A stretch of DNA of 64,000 bases from G963665405 sp963665405 (GTDB taxonomy: Bacteria > Chloroflexota > Dehalococcoidia > Lucifugimonadales > G963665405), in assembly GCA_963665405.2 (NCBI GenBank), contig OY762261.2, forward strand, positions 806,001 through 870,000, read 5' to 3'. This document shows, piece after piece, positions 31,588 to 40,402 of the stretch. The notes below the pieces were generated by a model. That model saw only the letters and a list, made by a program, of their open reading frames with translations. It searched no databases and was not told the origin of the DNA. Within the stretch, counting starts at the first letter, position 1. Each line of letters opens with the position of its first letter. The translations under genes and the position numbers were made by a program.

Positions 31588-32372
31588 GTACGATCGCCCT
31601 GTCACTACGGCGGTCCGTCGTGTGGGGCGGATTCCGGGTCTGGCAGAGGAACCGCGACGCCATCGTGCGCTCCTGGAAGGTCGAGGTCGGCGGGATCGTC
31701 ATCGAGCCCTTCATCATGCTGGTGGCGATGGGCTTTGGCCTCGGGGCCTTTGTCGACGACTTCGGGGACCTGACCTACGCCGAGTTCCTCGCGGGCGGTA
31801 TCGTCGCCAGCTACGCGATGTTCCACGCGACGTTCGACAGCACCTTCGGGGCCTACCTGCGGATGGAGAGCCACCACATCTACGAGGCCGTGCTGTTCAC
31901 TCCTCTGGGTCCCGAGGACATCGTCGTGGGCGAGGTGATGTGGGGGGCGACTCGAGCCACGCTCTCCGGCACGTCAGTGCTCGTCGTCGCGTCCATGTTC
32001 GGCCTCGTCGGCTCGCCACTGGCCATCCTTGCCGTCCCGAGCGCCTTCTTGATCGGATTCATGATCAGCTCGATCGCGATGATCATGACCGCCACCGCCA
32101 CCACGATAGGCGCGATGAACAACTTCTTCACGCTGTTCATACTGCCGATGTTCTACGTCAGCGGCGTCTTCTTCCCCTTGGACCGGCTGCCGGAGGCCGT
32201 CCAGACGTTGTCGTGGGCACTCCCGCTTACGCCTGCGGTGGCCCTGGTCAGAGGGCTGGTCACCGGCGATCCCTCCCTCTGGATGTTTGCCTGGGTGCTG
32301 GAGCTGCTCGCGTTCAGCGTCGTCGGCGTCCTGCTGGCGTCGTCTCTGATGCGCCGGCGGCTCATCAAGTAG
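31584..32372 (+). CDS. ABC-2 type permease, NodJ-like
   Basis: This 262-residue membrane partner of the preceding ATPase has about six hydrophobic segments: IVIEPFIMLVAMGFGLGAF, FLAGGIVASYAMFHATF, GTSVLVVASMFGLVGSPLAI, FLIGFMISSIAMIMTATAT, FFTLFILPMFYVSGVFFP and LELLAFSVVGVLLASSLM. The YVSGVFFPLDRLPE block is the typical ABC-2 signature. The ATGA overlap with the ATPase gene ensures coupled synthesis. Confidence 0.92.
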   Translation: MSTIALSLRRSVVWGGFRVWQRNRDAIVRSWKVEVGGIVIEPFIMLVAMGFGLGAFVDDFGDLTYAEFLAGGIVASYAMFHATFDSTFGAYLRMESHHIYEAVLFTPLGPEDIVVGEVMWGATRATLSGTSVLVVASMFGLVGSPLAILAVPSAFLIGFMISSIAMIMTATATTIGAMNNFFTLFILPMFYVSGVFFPLDRLPEAVQTLSWALPLTPAVALVRGLVTGDPSLWMFAWVLELLAFSVVGVLLASSLMRRRLIK

Positions 32373-32478
32373 GCCGGGCCTTTTGGGTAACCCGACGCGC
32401 GGGTGGTATACTTCCGCCGCGGGGATCGGCGGTCTTCCTGTCCGCCTACAATCTCGAGTCCCCAGTCGAGGGAGGAAC

Positions 32479-33618
32479 ATGACCAGCTTCGAGGATCCAC
32501 GGGACGTCTATCGCTCCATCGGTGTCAAACCGGCCATCACGGCGTCGGGACCCACGACAGCCTATGGCGGGAGCAAGCTTCGCACCGGGGTGATGAGCGC
32601 CGTAAACGCGGCGGCGACCGTGATGGTCAACATGGACGAGCTGAACCGCCGCGCCGGAGAGCTGATCGCCAAGCACACCGGTGCCGAGGCAGGGTTCGTA
32701 TCCAGCGGTTCCGCAGGCGGGCTCCTTCTCCAGGCTGCCGCCTGCATCGCAGGGGCCGACCCGGTCAGGATGTCCCAGCTTCCCAATACCGACGGCCTCA
32801 AGAACGAGATAATCATCCACAACATCCACCGGTTCCCGTATGACAACATGTACACGGCGGCCGGGGCCAAGCTCGTCGGAGTCGGCGACTTCCTGCGCTG
32901 TCTGCCCTGGCAGATGGAGGCGGCGATCAACGAGAAGACCGCGGCCATAGCTTATCTTGAGGCTCCTTTCGTCGCACCGAGAGCAATGCCCCTTGAACAG
33001 GTCGTAGAGATCGCCCACGCACATGACATTCCGGTGATCGTCGACGCAGCCTCCACATTGCCACCCAGGGCGAACCTGCGCAAGCACATCGCCCAGGGGG
33101 CGGACATGGTGATCTACAGCGGAGGTAAAGCCGTCCGTGGTCCCCAGGGGACCGGTATCCTGTGCGGCCGGGCCGACCTGATCGAGGCCGCCTTCGCAAG
33201 CGCGAGCCCCCACCAGTTCATCGGTCGCGGCATGAAGGTGTCCAAAGAGCATATCATCGGGCTCATCACCGCCCTCGACATATTCGTCAACGAGGACGAG
33301 GAGGCCGAGAACCGGCGATACATCGAGATGTGTCAGACCGTCGTCGATGCTCTCATCGAGGTGCCCGGGCTGACCGTAACCGTCAGGCACGACGACGACT
33401 ACCTCACGCCGACCGCCGTGATGAGGTTCACCGAAGATTGGCGGGGCCCCAGCCGCGACGACGTTCTCGCGAACATGGCCAAGGGAGACCAGCCCGTCTA
33501 CCTCCACTGGCTCGGCATGCCGGACGAACTGGGTGTGGACCCTCTCAACGTCAGCGATGAGGAGATGGAGATCGTGATCCGGCGTCTCCGCGAGGAGCTC
33601 CTCAAGCCCGCGGGCTAA
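32479..33618 (+). CDS. SelA/DgaE-like PLP-dependent enzyme
   Basis: This 379-residue fold-type I PLP enzyme is of the SelA superfamily. ATG 32479 has GGGAGGAAC before it. Conserved points are YRSIGVKPAITASGPTT, GFVSSGSAGGLLLQAAACIA, PVIVDAAS (PLP-ring Asp) and the Schiff-base Lys in MVIYSGGKAVRGPQGTG. It is shorter than real SelA and lacks SelA's N-terminal domain, so it is more like DgaE (2-amino-2-deoxygluconate-6-phosphate ammonia-lyase) or an unassigned relative. It lies 97 bp upstream of selenoprotein gene B; that proximity may be coincidence. Confidence 0.85.
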   Translation: MTSFEDPRDVYRSIGVKPAITASGPTTAYGGSKLRTGVMSAVNAAATVMVNMDELNRRAGELIAKHTGAEAGFVSSGSAGGLLLQAAACIAGADPVRMSQLPNTDGLKNEIIIHNIHRFPYDNMYTAAGAKLVGVGDFLRCLPWQMEAAINEKTAAIAYLEAPFVAPRAMPLEQVVEIAHAHDIPVIVDAASTLPPRANLRKHIAQGADMVIYSGGKAVRGPQGTGILCGRADLIEAAFASASPHQFIGRGMKVSKEHIIGLITALDIFVNEDEEAENRRYIEMCQTVVDALIEVPGLTVTVRHDDDYLTPTAVMRFTEDWRGPSRDDVLANMAKGDQPVYLHWLGMPDELGVDPLNVSDEEMEIVIRRLREELLKPAG

Positions 33619-33715
33619 CCTGTCGAGCGTGGGCCTCGCATCCGGCGTGATTGACTCGTCGTAGTACTTGAGCGTGGGCACGCCGCCGGAGGCGGTGGCT
33701 CTGCCTCGAACTCCT

Positions 33716-35293
33716 ATGAATCACGCCGTCACGCCCTACCGACTCAAGCTCGCCGCGGTTGCCGCGCTCGCCGTAATGGCATCTGCGTCGGCGCTGGCGT
33801 GCGGTGGCCCGGCCCAACCGGCTCCATCTCCGACTCCCGAACTTGGCGAAGAGTCCATAACCCCGACCGCCCGGGCGACGCCGATCCCCAGTCCGTCCGC
33901 AGAGGTCGACGACTACAACCCCTCGGCGACGATGTACCGGCTGCATCCGGGGCGCAGTCTGATCCCGGCGCTCACGATTGCCGCGCTTCGGGACGTCAGA
34001 GAGCGAGGAGACAAGTTCCAGGTCCCGGTGATCATCGAGATGGTGCGCTTCCTCCCGACGGTCGAGCTATGGGAGGAGGCGGTCGTCACGCTGCAGGAGC
34101 TCACCGGCCAGCACTTCACCGTCTATCAGGTGAACGAGTGGGCCGAGTGGCTGGGCAGCAACCTGGACGACTACCCGCCACCCGACCGGTACCTCAACTG
34201 GAAGATCAACCTCCTCGTCATGATCAGCCCAAGGTTCAGCTCGTTCCTGATCTCAGCCGACGACACGTCCCGGATCAATCTGACCGAGGTCACGTGGGGG
34301 GGAGTCCGGCCCGACGGCATCCCGGACTTGAACAATCCGCCGGTCGTCGATGCAGCAGCAGCGGACTACCTGGAGCCCGGTGATCGGGTCTTCGGGGTGT
34401 CGATAAACGGGGAGCACAGGGCCTACCCGCTGCGAATCGCCAACGCGCACGAGATGGTCAACGACTGGCTCGGAGGCGAACCCATCTCCCTGGCGTATTG
34501 AACGCTGTGCGGTACCGGAATCGTGTATTCCGCCAAGATCAACGGGGAGCCAACGACCTTCGGCACGTCGGGCCTGCTATACCGCAGCAACAAGCTGATG
34601 TACGACCGGGCCACCAATAGCCTCTGGTCCCAGCTGCTCGGCGAGCCGGTGATCGGCCCACTTGCCGACAGCGGTATCAAGCTGGACTTCTTTCCGGTAC
34701 TGATTACGACCTGGGAGGAGTGGGTCGCGGAGCACCCCGATACGACGGTCCTGTCGCTGGACACCAAACAGCTACTGATCAATCCAGAGGCGGGACTCTA
34801 CCAGGCACGCGTCTACCGGCCGGAGGACGACCCCCAGTCGATCTACTACTCCTACTTCAACACTCCCGAAACGATGTTCCCGGTGTGGGACCGCAGCGCC
34901 GTTCTCGAGACGAAAGCGGTCGTCCTCGCCCTCAGCGTAGGCGACGCCCACAAGGCATACTGGGTCCACGCTCTGCAGCAGGAGAGGGTAGTCAACGACT
35001 CGCTCGGCGGAGTCGAGGTCGTCGTCATCTCCTCGGCGGCCTCCCAAGGCGCTCGTGCCTACGAGCGGCAGGGTCGCGACTTCGAGCTGTCCGAGCGGGA
35101 CACGAACAACCACGCCTTCCCGAGGTCCGTCGTCGACTCCGACGGCGGCGTGTGGACGATCACCGAGGAGGCGCTCGTCAACGCCTCCGACTCAACCGAG
35201 ACGCTACCCAGACTCCCGTCTCATATGTCGTTCTGGTTCGGCTGGTACGCCTTTCATCCCGACACCGAGGTCTACCTGGGCGCCGGCGGCTGA
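33716..35293 (+). CDS. DUF3179 domain selenoprotein B, predicted lipoprotein (in-frame UGA = Sec262)
   Basis: Read through the TGA at 34499-34501 the product has 525 residues from ATG 33716. The N-terminus is a lipoprotein signal (KLAAVAALAVMASASALAC, lipobox Cys) followed by a Pro/Thr-rich linker. An extra domain of about 150 residues precedes the DUF3179 core. The core reads INGEHRAYPLRIANAHEMVN, PISLAY-U-TLCGTGIVYSAK and PTTFGTSGLLYRSNKLMYD. Family members normally have Cys at the U position, giving UxxC with C265. The frame after TGA is open for 264 codons and ends with HMSFWFGWYAFHPDTEVYLG, matching paralogue A. A SECIS-like hairpin follows the TGA with the same loop and spacing as in A. 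It is predicted to face outside the cytoplasm. Confidence 0.85.
34511..34534 (+). promoter_or_regulatory. SECIS-like hairpin of DUF3179 gene B
   Basis: CGGAAT (34516-34521) pairs with ATTCCG (34527-34532) around loop CGTGT (34522-34526). GG/CC (34511-34512, 34533-34534) adds a lower stem after a 3-nt bulge. Twenty bases separate TGA from the loop, exactly as in gene A. The codon pair GGA:TCC here replaces GGC:GCC in A, a compensatory change that keeps pairing. Confidence 0.75.
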
Positions 35294-35369
35294 CCGCGGC
35301 CGGGACATCGGCTCTCTCTGAGTCGCCCTCTCCCGGCACTCCCTCAAGCCTCGCACAGACACCGGGCGT

Positions 35370-35398
35370 CTGACCCTCCACCGTAGAAGTGGTACAAT
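35370..35398 (+). promoter_or_regulatory. candidate promoter of the malate/lactate dehydrogenase gene
   Basis: CTGACC (35370-35375), 17-bp spacer, TACAAT (35393-35398), about 50 bp upstream of the dehydrogenase start. Confidence 0.45.
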
Positions 35399-35450
35399 TC
35401 CCCACGGCTCGAAAGGGCTCAGCCACAAGACCACACTCTCGAGGGTGAAG

Positions 35451-36542
35451 ATGCTCGAAAGGTTCAAGGTTCCGAAGGAAGACGTCGTCCGCGTGCCCGA
35501 GCGGTCGCTCCGCACGACGGTCGAGGCCGTGTTCGAAAAGATGGGCGTGCCGTCCGACGAGGCCGCCGAGGGGACCGACGTCCTGGTGATGGCCGACCTC
35601 CGGGGGGTCGAGACGCACGGCGTATCCAACATGCTCCGCTACTACGTGAACCAGTACAACGAGGGCGCCCTCAATCCCAGACCCGCCTGGCGCGTGCTGC
35701 GTGAGTCTCCCGGCACCGCCACCATCGACGGGGACCGGGGCCTGGGCCTGATGCTCGCGCCCCGGGCCATGCGGCTCGCGATCGGCAAAGCCAGGGAGGT
35801 TGGCGTCGGCGTGGTGACGATGCGCAACGCAGGCCACATGGGAGCCGTTGGGCACCACGCCATGATCGCAGCCAAGAACGACATGGTCGGCGTCTGCAGC
35901 ACCTCAGGCGGGAACCTGATGGTACCCACATTCGCAGCGGAGCCCCGCTTCGGGACCAACCCGATCTCCATCGCCGCGCCGGCGAAAAAGGAGGCGCCCC
36001 TCCTGTTCGACGCCGCAACCACGGCGATCGCGGGCAACAAGATATGGCTGGCCGAGAGGGTCGGGGCGGACCTTCTTCCCGGATGGATCTCAGAGCCGGA
36101 CGGCACCCCGATAATGGAGTCGACCCCACCACGCCCCAAGGGCGAGTACTACCAGCTTCCCCTCGGTGGCACCAGGGAGCAGGGCTCCCACAAGGGCTAC
36201 GGATTCGCCCTGATGGCCGAAGTCCTCGGCACGCTGCTGTCGGGAGATTCCCCGAGCATGCTCGGAGAGCCGAAGCTTGCTCAGGACCACTACTTCGCCG
36301 CCTACAACATCGAGGCCTTCACCGATCTCCAGGAGTTCAAGGAGCGCATGGACCGGATGCTCCACACGCTGAAGACGACCAAGCCCGCCCCGGGGCACGA
36401 CAGGGTAATCTACCCGGGTCTGTCAGAGCATGAGGAGGAGCAGGACCGGCGTGCCAACGGCATCCCGCTGCACAAAGAGGTGATCGAGTGGTTCGCGGGC
36501 ATCACCAGCGAGATGTCGATCACGCCGCTGGCGACGATGTAG
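35451..36542 (+). CDS. malate/L-lactate dehydrogenase family (Ldh_2) oxidoreductase
   Basis: This NAD(P)-dependent 2-hydroxyacid dehydrogenase of the Ldh_2/YlbC-ComC fold is unrelated to classical LDH. It has about 363 residues from ATG 35451; GTG 35445 is also possible. Motifs are DLRGVETHGVSNMLRYYV, GLGLMLAPRAM, GVVTMRNAGHMGAVGHHAMIA and FGTNPISIAAP, together with EQGSHKGYGFALMAEVL, which carries family active-site residues (His in RNAGHMG). Relatives oxidise malate, sulfolactate or ureidoglycolate; the substrate here is open. It stands alone with its own promoter. Confidence 0.9.
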   Translation: MLERFKVPKEDVVRVPERSLRTTVEAVFEKMGVPSDEAAEGTDVLVMADLRGVETHGVSNMLRYYVNQYNEGALNPRPAWRVLRESPGTATIDGDRGLGLMLAPRAMRLAIGKAREVGVGVVTMRNAGHMGAVGHHAMIAAKNDMVGVCSTSGGNLMVPTFAAEPRFGTNPISIAAPAKKEAPLLFDAATTAIAGNKIWLAERVGADLLPGWISEPDGTPIMESTPPRPKGEYYQLPLGGTREQGSHKGYGFALMAEVLGTLLSGDSPSMLGEPKLAQDHYFAAYNIEAFTDLQEFKERMDRMLHTLKTTKPAPGHDRVIYPGLSEHEEEQDRRANGIPLHKEVIEWFAGITSEMSITPLATM

Positions 36543-36585
36543 CAGCGGCTAGACCTCTGGCACTCTCGTCCTAAGTCGAGCCGGA

Positions 36586-36618
36586 CTCCCGGCAGGGCAG
36601 AGCGCTCCCTGCCGGGAG
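36586..36618 (+). promoter_or_regulatory. 12-bp hairpin sequestering the kinase ribosome-binding site
   Basis: CTCCCGGCAGGG (36586-36597) pairs perfectly with CCCTGCCGGGAG (36607-36618) around a 9-nt loop. The 3' arm ends in GGGAG, which is the only ribosome-binding site for the ATG at 36626. No U-run follows, so it is not a standard terminator of the upstream gene. Translational control of the kinase is possible. Confidence 0.5.
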
Positions 36619-36625
36619 CACAAGC

Positions 36626-39600
36626 ATGCGCTGTTCTAGCTGCGAGCGCGAAAATCCCGAGAGCGCGTCGTTCTGTGGCGACTGTGGGTCCTCCTTGAGC
36701 AGGGAGGTTGTCTGCTCGAGTTGCGGCAGGTCGAATCCCGACGATGTCCGGTTCTGCCACGGCTGCGGGAACCGCCTCGGCTCATCACCACCCCCTCCCG
36801 AGCGTGCCCCCGAGCCGAGCGGGGATCTACCCACCTCCTTCGACGGCGGCCGCTACCAGATCCAAAAGTTCCTCGGAGAAGGCGGCAAGAAGCGGGTCTA
36901 CCTCGCCCACGACACGACGCTCGACCGCGACGTCGCCTTCGCTCTGATAAAGACAGAGGGCCTGGACGACGCGGGCCGCGAGCGCATCTCCAGGGAAGCC
37001 CAGGCCATGGGCCGGCTGGGTGCCCACTCGCACATAGTCACCGTCTTCGACCTGGGACAGGAGGACGGCGCTCCCTACATGGTCACCGAGCTGATGGGCG
37101 GTGGAGACGTGGAAGGGGTGCTGGAAGCCGCCGACGACGACCGCATCCCGCTGGAACAGGCAATCGACATCGCCCTTGCCGTATGCCGGGGCCTGGAGTT
37201 CGCCCACAGCCGGGGCATAGTCCACCGCGACCTAAAGCCGGGCAACGTTTGGCTCAGCGAGGACGGCGTCGCCAAGATCGGCGACTTTGGGCTGGCGGTG
37301 GCCATCGACAGGTCGCGCCTAACCCAGCAGGGGATGATGGTGGGGACGTTCTCTTACATGCCGCCCGAGCAGGCCCTCGGTGGCGAGGTGACGCCCCGGT
37401 CAGACCTCTACTCCCTCGGTGCAATGCTCTACGAGATGGTGACCGGCCGGCCGCCGTTCCTCGGCGACGACCATGTCGCGATCATCGGCCAGCACATCAA
37501 CACCGCGCCGGTCGCCCCGTCCTGGCACTGCCAGACCTGTCCCAAGCCGCTGGAGGCCCTGATTCTCAGGCTTCTGGCCAAGGACCCCGCCGAGCGGCCG
37601 GACTCCGCCTCAGACGTGCTGAAGGCGCTGGAGGCGATAGACCCGTCCGCTACAGAAGCCCCGGACGAACAGCAGCAAAACGTCCTCGACAGCCTGGCCG
37701 GCGGTGTTTTCGTGGGCCGAAAGGCGGAGATGGGCGATCTCAAAGCCGCCCTGGAGGAGGCCCTTTCGGGCAGGGGCAGGATGGTCACGCTGGTCGGCGA
37801 GCCGGGGATAGGCAAGACCCGCACCGCCCAGGAGCTCGTCACCTTCGCGGGCCTGCGAGGGATGCAGGTACTGTGGGGCCGGTGCTATGAGGAGCAGGGA
37901 GTGCCGCCTTACTGGCCCTGGGTCCAGGCGATCAGGGCCTACGTACACGAGCGAGACGCGAAGGAGCTGCGCAGCGAGCTGGGCTCGGCCGCCGCGGTCA
38001 TCGCCGAGATCGTCCCCGATGTCAGGGACGCCCTCCCGGGGCTGGAGCCGCCGCCGGAAGTGGGCCGGGACGAGGCCCGGTTCCGTCTTCTGGACTCTGT
38101 GGCCACCTTCCTCAAGGCCGCTTCGCGCAGCCGCCCCCTGATGCTGGTGCTCGACGACCTGCACTGGGCGGACGACGCCTCGCTGGGGCTCCTTCAATTC
38201 GTGGCCAGGGAGCTGGGCAACGCCCGGGTACTGGTCGTCGGCACATACCGCGACGTGGAGCTGAACCGGCAGCACCCGCTGGCCGAGACCCTGGCCGAGC
38301 TTACCAGGGAGCGGCTGTTCACCAGAGTTCTCTTGCGCGGGCTCACCGCGGAGGACATCGGCCATTTCATCTCTCTGACGTCTGGCGTCGAGCCGCCCAA
38401 GGGACTGGTCACGGCCGTACACAGAGAGACCGAGGTGGTCCGGCTGTTGGTGCAGGAGGGCGAGCTAACCCCCGAGACGACTCGGGAACGGGAGTCCTGG
38501 GTCATCCGCATACCCGAGAGCGTGCGGGAGGTGATCGGCCGACGGCTGAACCGGCTCTCTGGGCGCTGCAATGAGGTGCTGACCGTCGCGGCCGTCGTGG
38601 GCCGGGAGTTCGAGATGCGGGCGCTGTCGGCGCTGATCACCGGCGACGGCAACGGCGCCGAACCGATGACCGAGGGCATGCTTCTGGATGCGCTGGAAGA
38701 GGCGCTGGAGGCCAGGGTGATTGAGGAGCTGCCGGGCTCCGTCGGCCGATACCAGTTCACCCACGCCCTGATACAGGAGACGCTCACCGACGGTCTCAGC
38801 CTGACCCGCACGGTCCGCCTGCACGCACGGGTCGCGGATACGCTGGAATCGCTATACGGCGACCGCGCCGATGAGCACGCCGCCGACCTCGCCCACCACT
38901 TCGCCCAGGCCGAGACGATCCTCGGCACCGAGAAGTTGTTCGCGTACTCGCTAATCGCCGGGGCCAACGCCTTCGACGCGCACGCCTACGAGAACGCAGA
39001 GGCGATTTACCAGACGGCCCTCACTAACGCCGATCCGGACACCGCGGACGACGACATAGCTGCACTCCTCACCGGCCTGGGCAAGGCCCAGGGGGCCGCC
39101 CTCAAGTGGAACGACGGCTGGAAAAACCTGACTCGGGCGTTCGCCTATTACGACAAGTCCGGCGACCACGAGAGTGCCGTCGCGATTGCGACCTTCCCGG
39201 ACGCCCGCTCGCTGGCAAGAGGGCTCACCGGAGCCACATCGCTGATGCGGAGAGCGTCACAGCTTGCGGAGCCGGACTCGCTAGCCGAGGGCAGGATCCT
39301 GACGACCCTGGGGGCGTCTCTCAGCAACGAACAGGGCGACTATCAAGGGGCGGTGGCGGCGTTCGGCCGTTCGTTGGATGTGGCCCGCCTACGAGCGGAT
39401 CGCGGGCTGGAGCTTGACGCTCTGGCGTCTTGGTGCGAGGCGGATGTCTTCTGGGGCGAGTACAGGGCGGGCCTGGAGAAGGCAAATCGAGCCGTGGGGC
39501 TCGCCACTGCCCTGAAGAGATGGGAACGGCTACTGTATGCGCTCTTCTACAGGGCGATGGGCACCCTTCACGCGGAAGACGCCCGTGGAGCCCTGGAGCC

Positions 39601-40402
39601 AGCCGCCGAGGCCCTTCGGGTCGCCGAAGAGAGGAGCAACGACAGGTTCTGGCTCGTAGACCCCCTCTTCATCAACGCCATGGTCTCCTACGAGAACGGT
39701 GACCTCGTGGCGTCCAGAGAGTACTGCGAGAGAGCTATAGAGATCTCCGACGACTTGCCGGCCACGTGGTGGGCTGCCGCGGTTGAGCTGCAGGCGGGCA
39801 ATCGAACGAGCGCGGACCGGCATATAGACGCGCTCGCGAGATCGGCGGCTGCGGCCGGCCATATGTTCGTCAGCGTCATTTACCTGTCGGCCCTTGGAAT
39901 GAAGGGGCTGATATCGGGTCAAGCCCAAGACCTCGATGATGCGCTGGACATGGCCCGCGAGACGCAGAACTTCCGGGACCTGCCCGCATCCTTTCATTCC
40001 ATGGGTCTGGCGGCCACCGCTTCCCTGCTCCTCATCGACGGAGACGCCGAGTCTCGCCAAGCGATTCACGACGAGCTGAGCGCGATGGCGGCCAGGACTA
40101 GAGTTGGACTCACTTCGAACCCCGGCGAGCTTCTGGGAGCCCTCGACGTCGCTCTCGGCAAGTACGATGAGGCCGAGCATCATTTCACCGAGTCCATCGA
40201 CCTATTCGAGCGGGGCGGGTTTCGCCTCAAGCTGGCGTGGTGCCTGTATCGATACGGCGACACGCTCCTCAAGCGCGATGCTCCGGGGGACCGCGAGAAA
40301 GCAGTCGAGATGCTCGACCGTGCGCTCAAGCTGGCCCGCGACATCGGCATGCCGCCGCTGATGGAGCGAGTGCTGGCCCGACGAGAGATTCTCGGAGCCT
40401 AG
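36626..40402 (+). CDS. zinc-ribbon Ser/Thr protein kinase fused to AAA ATPase and TPR-like repeats
   Basis: This is a 1258-residue signalling protein. Residues 1-52 hold two zinc ribbons (CSSCERENPESASFCGDC, CSSCGRSNPDDVRFCHGC). Residues 75-345 are a eukaryotic-type protein kinase: glycine loop LGEGGKKRVYLA, Lys in FALIKTEG, catalytic HRDLKPGNV and DFGLA. Residues 368-650 are a STAND/AAA ATPase (Walker A GEPGIGKTRTAQE, Walker B LMLVLDDLHWAD). Residues 780-1258 are helical repeats of TPR type (AALLTGLGKAQGAALKWNDG). The layout matches multi-domain kinase-ATPase regulators related to MalT/adenylate-cyclase-associated proteins. No output domain such as LuxR or a cyclase is visible at the C-terminus. 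The target is unknown. Its ribosome-binding site lies inside a long hairpin, and its stop overlaps the convergent D-aminoacylase gene. Confidence 0.92.
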   Translation: MRCSSCERENPESASFCGDCGSSLSREVVCSSCGRSNPDDVRFCHGCGNRLGSSPPPPERAPEPSGDLPTSFDGGRYQIQKFLGEGGKKRVYLAHDTTLDRDVAFALIKTEGLDDAGRERISREAQAMGRLGAHSHIVTVFDLGQEDGAPYMVTELMGGGDVEGVLEAADDDRIPLEQAIDIALAVCRGLEFAHSRGIVHRDLKPGNVWLSEDGVAKIGDFGLAVAIDRSRLTQQGMMVGTFSYMPPEQALGGEVTPRSDLYSLGAMLYEMVTGRPPFLGDDHVAIIGQHINTAPVAPSWHCQTCPKPLEALILRLLAKDPAERPDSASDVLKALEAIDPSATEAPDEQQQNVLDSLAGGVFVGRKAEMGDLKAALEEALSGRGRMVTLVGEPGIGKTRTAQELVTFAGLRGMQVLWGRCYEEQGVPPYWPWVQAIRAYVHERDAKELRSELGSAAAVIAEIVPDVRDALPGLEPPPEVGRDEARFRLLDSVATFLKAASRSRPLMLVLDDLHWADDASLGLLQFVARELGNARVLVVGTYRDVELNRQHPLAETLAELTRERLFTRVLLRGLTAEDIGHFISLTSGVEPPKGLVTAVHRETEVVRLLVQEGELTPETTRERESWVIRIPESVREVIGRRLNRLSGRCNEVLTVAAVVGREFEMRALSALITGDGNGAEPMTEGMLLDALEEALEARVIEELPGSVGRYQFTHALIQETLTDGLSLTRTVRLHARVADTLESLYGDRADEHAADLAHHFAQAETILGTEKLFAYSLIAGANAFDAHAYENAEAIYQTALTNADPDTADDDIAALLTGLGKAQGAALKWNDGWKNLTRAFAYYDKSGDHESAVAIATFPDARSLARGLTGATSLMRRASQLAEPDSLAEGRILTTLGASLSNEQGDYQGAVAAFGRSLDVARLRADRGLELDALASWCEADVFWGEYRAGLEKANRAVGLATALKRWERLLYALFYRAMGTLHAEDARGALEPAAEALRVAEERSNDRFWLVDPLFINAMVSYENGDLVASREYCERAIEISDDLPATWWAAAVELQAGNRTSADRHIDALARSAAAAGHMFVSVIYLSALGMKGLISGQAQDLDDALDMARETQNFRDLPASFHSMGLAATASLLLIDGDAESRQAIHDELSAMAARTRVGLTSNPGELLGALDVALGKYDEAEHHFTESIDLFERGGFRLKLAWCLYRYGDTLLKRDAPGDREKAVEMLDRALKLARDIGMPPLMERVLARREILGA

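Noticed and set aside
32479..33618. The SelA-like PLP enzyme (and the one at 63107) as the selenocysteine synthase for these selenoproteins
   Set aside because: Both lack the N-terminal tRNA-binding domain and the length of SelA and look more like DgaE-type lyases. They are not evidence for Sec machinery.
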